A program made the translations under genes and the position numbers. The notes beneath the pieces are model-generated. The model was not told the DNA's origin. It did not search any database and worked only from the letters and a program-made list of their open reading frames with translations. 64,000 nucleotides of DNA from NCBI GenBank assembly GCA_001295865.1, contig LJHW01000004.1, positions 1-64,000 of the forward strand, given 5' to 3'. This DNA is from a beta proteobacterium AAP65 (GTDB lineage Bacteria; Pseudomonadota; Gammaproteobacteria; Burkholderiales; Burkholderiaceae_C). Positions 62,518 through 64,000 of the stretch are shown one piece after another (the stretch's first letter is position 1; every line of letters begins with the position of its first letter).

Positions 62518-62745
62518 TTACTGCTTGGCCGGTGCGGCGCTTTGCGCCGTGACGGTCGGTGCCGCCATCGGGGCCTCGGCGGCCTTCGGGGCCTCCTTGG
62601 CACCGCCTTGGTAATAGGCCGGCAGCCACTGCGTCGTCTTCAGCAGCTGGTAGTGCACGAACAACGAGGTCAGTGCCACTGCGCCCAGGAAGAGCGGAAC
62701 GCCGATGGTGGGGTTGACCACACGCCAAACTTTGCCTTGGTTCAT
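62518..62745 (-). CDS. pucA: light-harvesting 2 alpha subunit
   Basis: A 75-residue LH2 alpha apoprotein. MNQGKVWRVVNPTIGVPLFL is the classic start (its N-terminal Met binds B800), followed by the membrane helix with the B850 ligand His31 in FVHYQLL and Tyr44-Tyr45 in PAYYQGG, the aromatic pair that marks a B800-850 rather than a B800-820 type complex. A 25-residue Ala/Pro-rich tail follows. AAGGAGA lies 8 bp ahead. It lies 9 bp after pucB. The complex is predicted to absorb near 850 nm by this rule; that is inference. Confidence 0.95.
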   Translation of the reverse strand: MNQGKVWRVVNPTIGVPLFLGAVALTSLFVHYQLLKTTQWLPAYYQGGAKEAPKAAEAPMAAPTVTAQSAAPAKQ

Positions 62746-62754
62746 GAGGTCTCC

Positions 62755-62910
62755 TTACTTAAGCCACGGGGAATAGACGTAGGCGAAGAAGTGCGCCAGC
62801 AGTGCGATGAGGCCGAAGATTCGGGTGCCCTCGACCAAGCCCTGTTGCAATTCTTCAGCTTCAGGGGTGGTCAACCCCGACGGCCAAACTCTGTTCGGAT
62901 CATCTGCCAT
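62755..62910 (-). CDS. pucB: light-harvesting 2 beta subunit
   Basis: A 51-residue LH2 beta apoprotein, read from the ATG at 62910 after GGAGAG. DDPNRVWPSGLTTPEAEELQ is the usual polar start, TRIFGLIALLAHFFAYVYSPWL is the membrane helix with the B850 ligand His in LAHFF. The Arg ten residues before it, a B800 contact, is present. The His normally 18 residues before the ligand is Gln here. It is too short to be found by long-ORF scanning. First gene of the pucBA operon. Confidence 0.93.
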   Translation of the reverse strand: MADDPNRVWPSGLTTPEAEELQQGLVEGTRIFGLIALLAHFFAYVYSPWLK

Positions 62911-63005
62911 GTTGTTCTCTCCAATAGTCAGACATACCGTGCTGAACCCGCACGAGGGCTTCTTGTGGCTGCGTTGGCCACGTAATTCCCCCAGACTTCA
63001 GAGGA

Positions 63006-63040
63006 ACTTTACGCCCCAGGATGTAATTGGTCAATTGACA
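63006..63040 (-). promoter_or_regulatory. pucBA promoter
   Basis: On the minus strand TTGACC (complement of 63029-63034), 17 nt, TAAAGT (complement of 63006-63011), which puts the start of transcription near 63000, about 90 bp before pucB. TGT-N13-ACA (63022-63040), one base longer than the CrtJ/PpsR pattern, covers the -35. Confidence 0.6.
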
Positions 63041-63054
63041 TTTACATCCCAGGC

Positions 63055-63072
63055 TGTCACGCGCACGTGACA
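63055..63072. promoter_or_regulatory. CrtJ/PpsR-type operator upstream of pucBA
   Basis: TGT (63055-63057), exactly 12 nt, ACA (63070-63072), with an inner palindromic CACGCGCACGTG. It lies about 20 bp upstream of the pucBA -35 and just after the crtB stop. With the N13 variant at 63022-63040 it forms a pair of sites, as is usual for CrtJ/PpsR, which binds cooperatively. Confidence 0.65.
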
Positions 63073-63114
63073 CTTTCGAAAAAAAAAAGCGAGCTGCCGG
63101 CTCACGGGCCAGGT

Positions 63115-64000
63115 TCATCGCGCCACGCTCTGGTGCAGCGCCTGCCGCTCTGACAGCGCGATGACCCAACCCATGCGGTCGTCGAAACTGCGCGAGGCCG
63201 GGCCCGCCGCACGGGCTGCGGGCGCCGCCATCACGGCCGCGTCCACCAGGAACTGCACCGAAGGCAGCACCGGCAGCGGCATGCGCACCACCGAAGGCGT
63301 GCGCACCACCGCGGCGCTGGCGCGTGCAATCAGCGCCAGCTTGCGCTGCTTGCTGACCACGGCGCGCCGGGTGATCGAGTCCAGCCCGTTGCGCTCGATC
63401 TCGCGGCCGATTTCGGCGTAAACCAGGCGCGCGGCATGGATGGCGGCGCGGCAATCACGCGGCAGCGCCGCGATGCCGTGGTCGGCCTTGGCGTACAGCG
63501 CGTCGGCGGTGTGCAGCAGGCGCTGCACCACGCCCGCGATGCGCGGTTCGAAATACGCTTGCTGCAGCCAGGCTTCGACATCGATGCCGGCCTCGCGCAG
63601 CCACTGGCGCGGCAGGTAGAGGCGGCCGCGGCGTGCGTCTTCACCGACATCGCGTGCGATGTTGGTGAGCTGCATGGCCACACCCAGGTCGCAGGCGCGG
63701 GCCATGGCCGCTTCGCCGCGCACCCCCATCACCACGGCCATCATCGCGCCCACGGTCCCGGCCACACGCGCGCCGTAGTCCTGCACGTCCTGCAGGGTTT
63801 CGTAGGTACGGGCGGTGGTGTCCCAATAGAAGCCGTCGATGAGTGCGTCCAGCAGTTCACGCGGCATGTCGAAGCGGTGCACCACGCCGGCCAGGGCCGA
63901 GTCGACGCCGATGTCCAGCGGGCGGCCGTCGTAGATGGCGTCCAGCCGGCGCTGCAGGCGCAGCACGGCGGCCTGCGGGTCGTCGCCGTCGTCGATTTCG
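63115..64000 (-). CDS. crtB: phytoene synthase, 5' end beyond the window
   Basis: Condenses two geranylgeranyl diphosphates to phytoene. The frame is open to the window edge, so the N-terminus is missing. Seen are the second Asp-rich region with QLTNIARDVGEDARRGRLYLP and the typical TYETLQDVQDYGARVAGTVGAMMAVVMG. ATADALYAKADHGIAALP-like and AARLVYAEIGREIERNGLD are also family blocks. The C-terminus ends with a short tail. Downstream lie the puc promoter and pucBA on the same strand; crtI may be upstream of it outside the window. Confidence 0.93.
   Translation of the reverse strand, partial: EIDDGDDPQAAVLRLQRRLDAIYDGRPLDIGVDSALAGVVHRFDMPRELLDALIDGFYWDTTARTYETLQDVQDYGARVAGTVGAMMAVVMGVRGEAAMARACDLGVAMQLTNIARDVGEDARRGRLYLPRQWLREAGIDVEAWLQQAYFEPRIAGVVQRLLHTADALYAKADHGIAALPRDCRAAIHAARLVYAEIGREIERNGLDSITRRAVVSKQRKLALIARASAAVVRTPSVVRMPLPVLPSVQFLVDAAVMAAPAARAAGPASRSFDDRMGWVIALSERQALHQSVAR

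Overview
The window is high-GC (roughly 70 % by eye) DNA from a phototrophic purple bacterium. Its second half is a photosynthesis gene cluster. The set pufBALMC with a tetrahaem PufC, crtA, crtD and crtC directly downstream of puf, hemA and crtE back to back, and an LH2 pair (pucBA) beside crtB points to a betaproteobacterium of the Rubrivivax type (Burkholderiales). This is inferred from gene content and layout; no 16S or database comparison was possible.

Layout. 1-2.4 kb: end of a BMP-type (nucleoside-like) ABC uptake operon. 2.8-15.7 kb: one 13-kb gene for a 4,312-residue protein made of about 500 octapeptides, themselves arranged in 17-octad (136-aa, 408-bp) super-repeats, ending in a calcium-binding, EF-hand-like module. 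15.8-20.3 kb (minus): a five-gene ABC operon combining a FecCD-type permease and ATPase with three binding proteins, two of them molybdate/tungstate-like. 20.6-22.2 kb: a chemoreceptor with a sigma-28-like promoter. 22.4-29.2 kb: surface-polysaccharide genes (nucleotide-sugar enzymes, Glf, a DUF4422 protein, a methyltransferase, a TolC-like protein, a hexapeptide-repeat protein). 29.3-37.1 kb: housekeeping and accessory genes (AEC transporter, SppA, PhoD, riboflavin synthase, cytochrome P450, AlkD-like protein).

37.2-64 kb: photosynthesis cluster. A DUF3422 gene leads bchI-bchD-bchO. A PAS-GGDEF-EAL gene follows, then divergent hemA and crtE-crtF, bchC-bchX-bchY-bchZ, a 43-codon Cys-rich ORF, pufB, an unrecognised 73-codon membrane ORF, pufA-pufL-pufM-pufC, crtA-crtD-crtC, a PucC-family gene and an unrecognised 175-aa membrane ORF. 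On the opposite strand lie pucB-pucA and a truncated crtB. Together these encode Mg insertion, the chlorin-to-bacteriochlorin reduction, C3 side-chain oxidation, the reaction centre with LH1 and LH2, and most of the spheroidene/spheroidenone pathway (crtI is not in the window).

Regulation. Three exact TGT-N12-ACA palindromes, the CrtJ/PpsR operator pattern, sit in the promoters ahead of DUF3422-bchIDO, between hemA and crtE, and upstream of pucBA.

Most unusual items: the nested-repeat giant protein; the 73-aa membrane ORF inserted between the LH1 beta and alpha genes; the 43-aa Cys-rich ORF coupled to bchZ; a crtC whose only canonical start lies about 370 bp inside crtD; and the hybrid molybdate/tungstate-like transporter.
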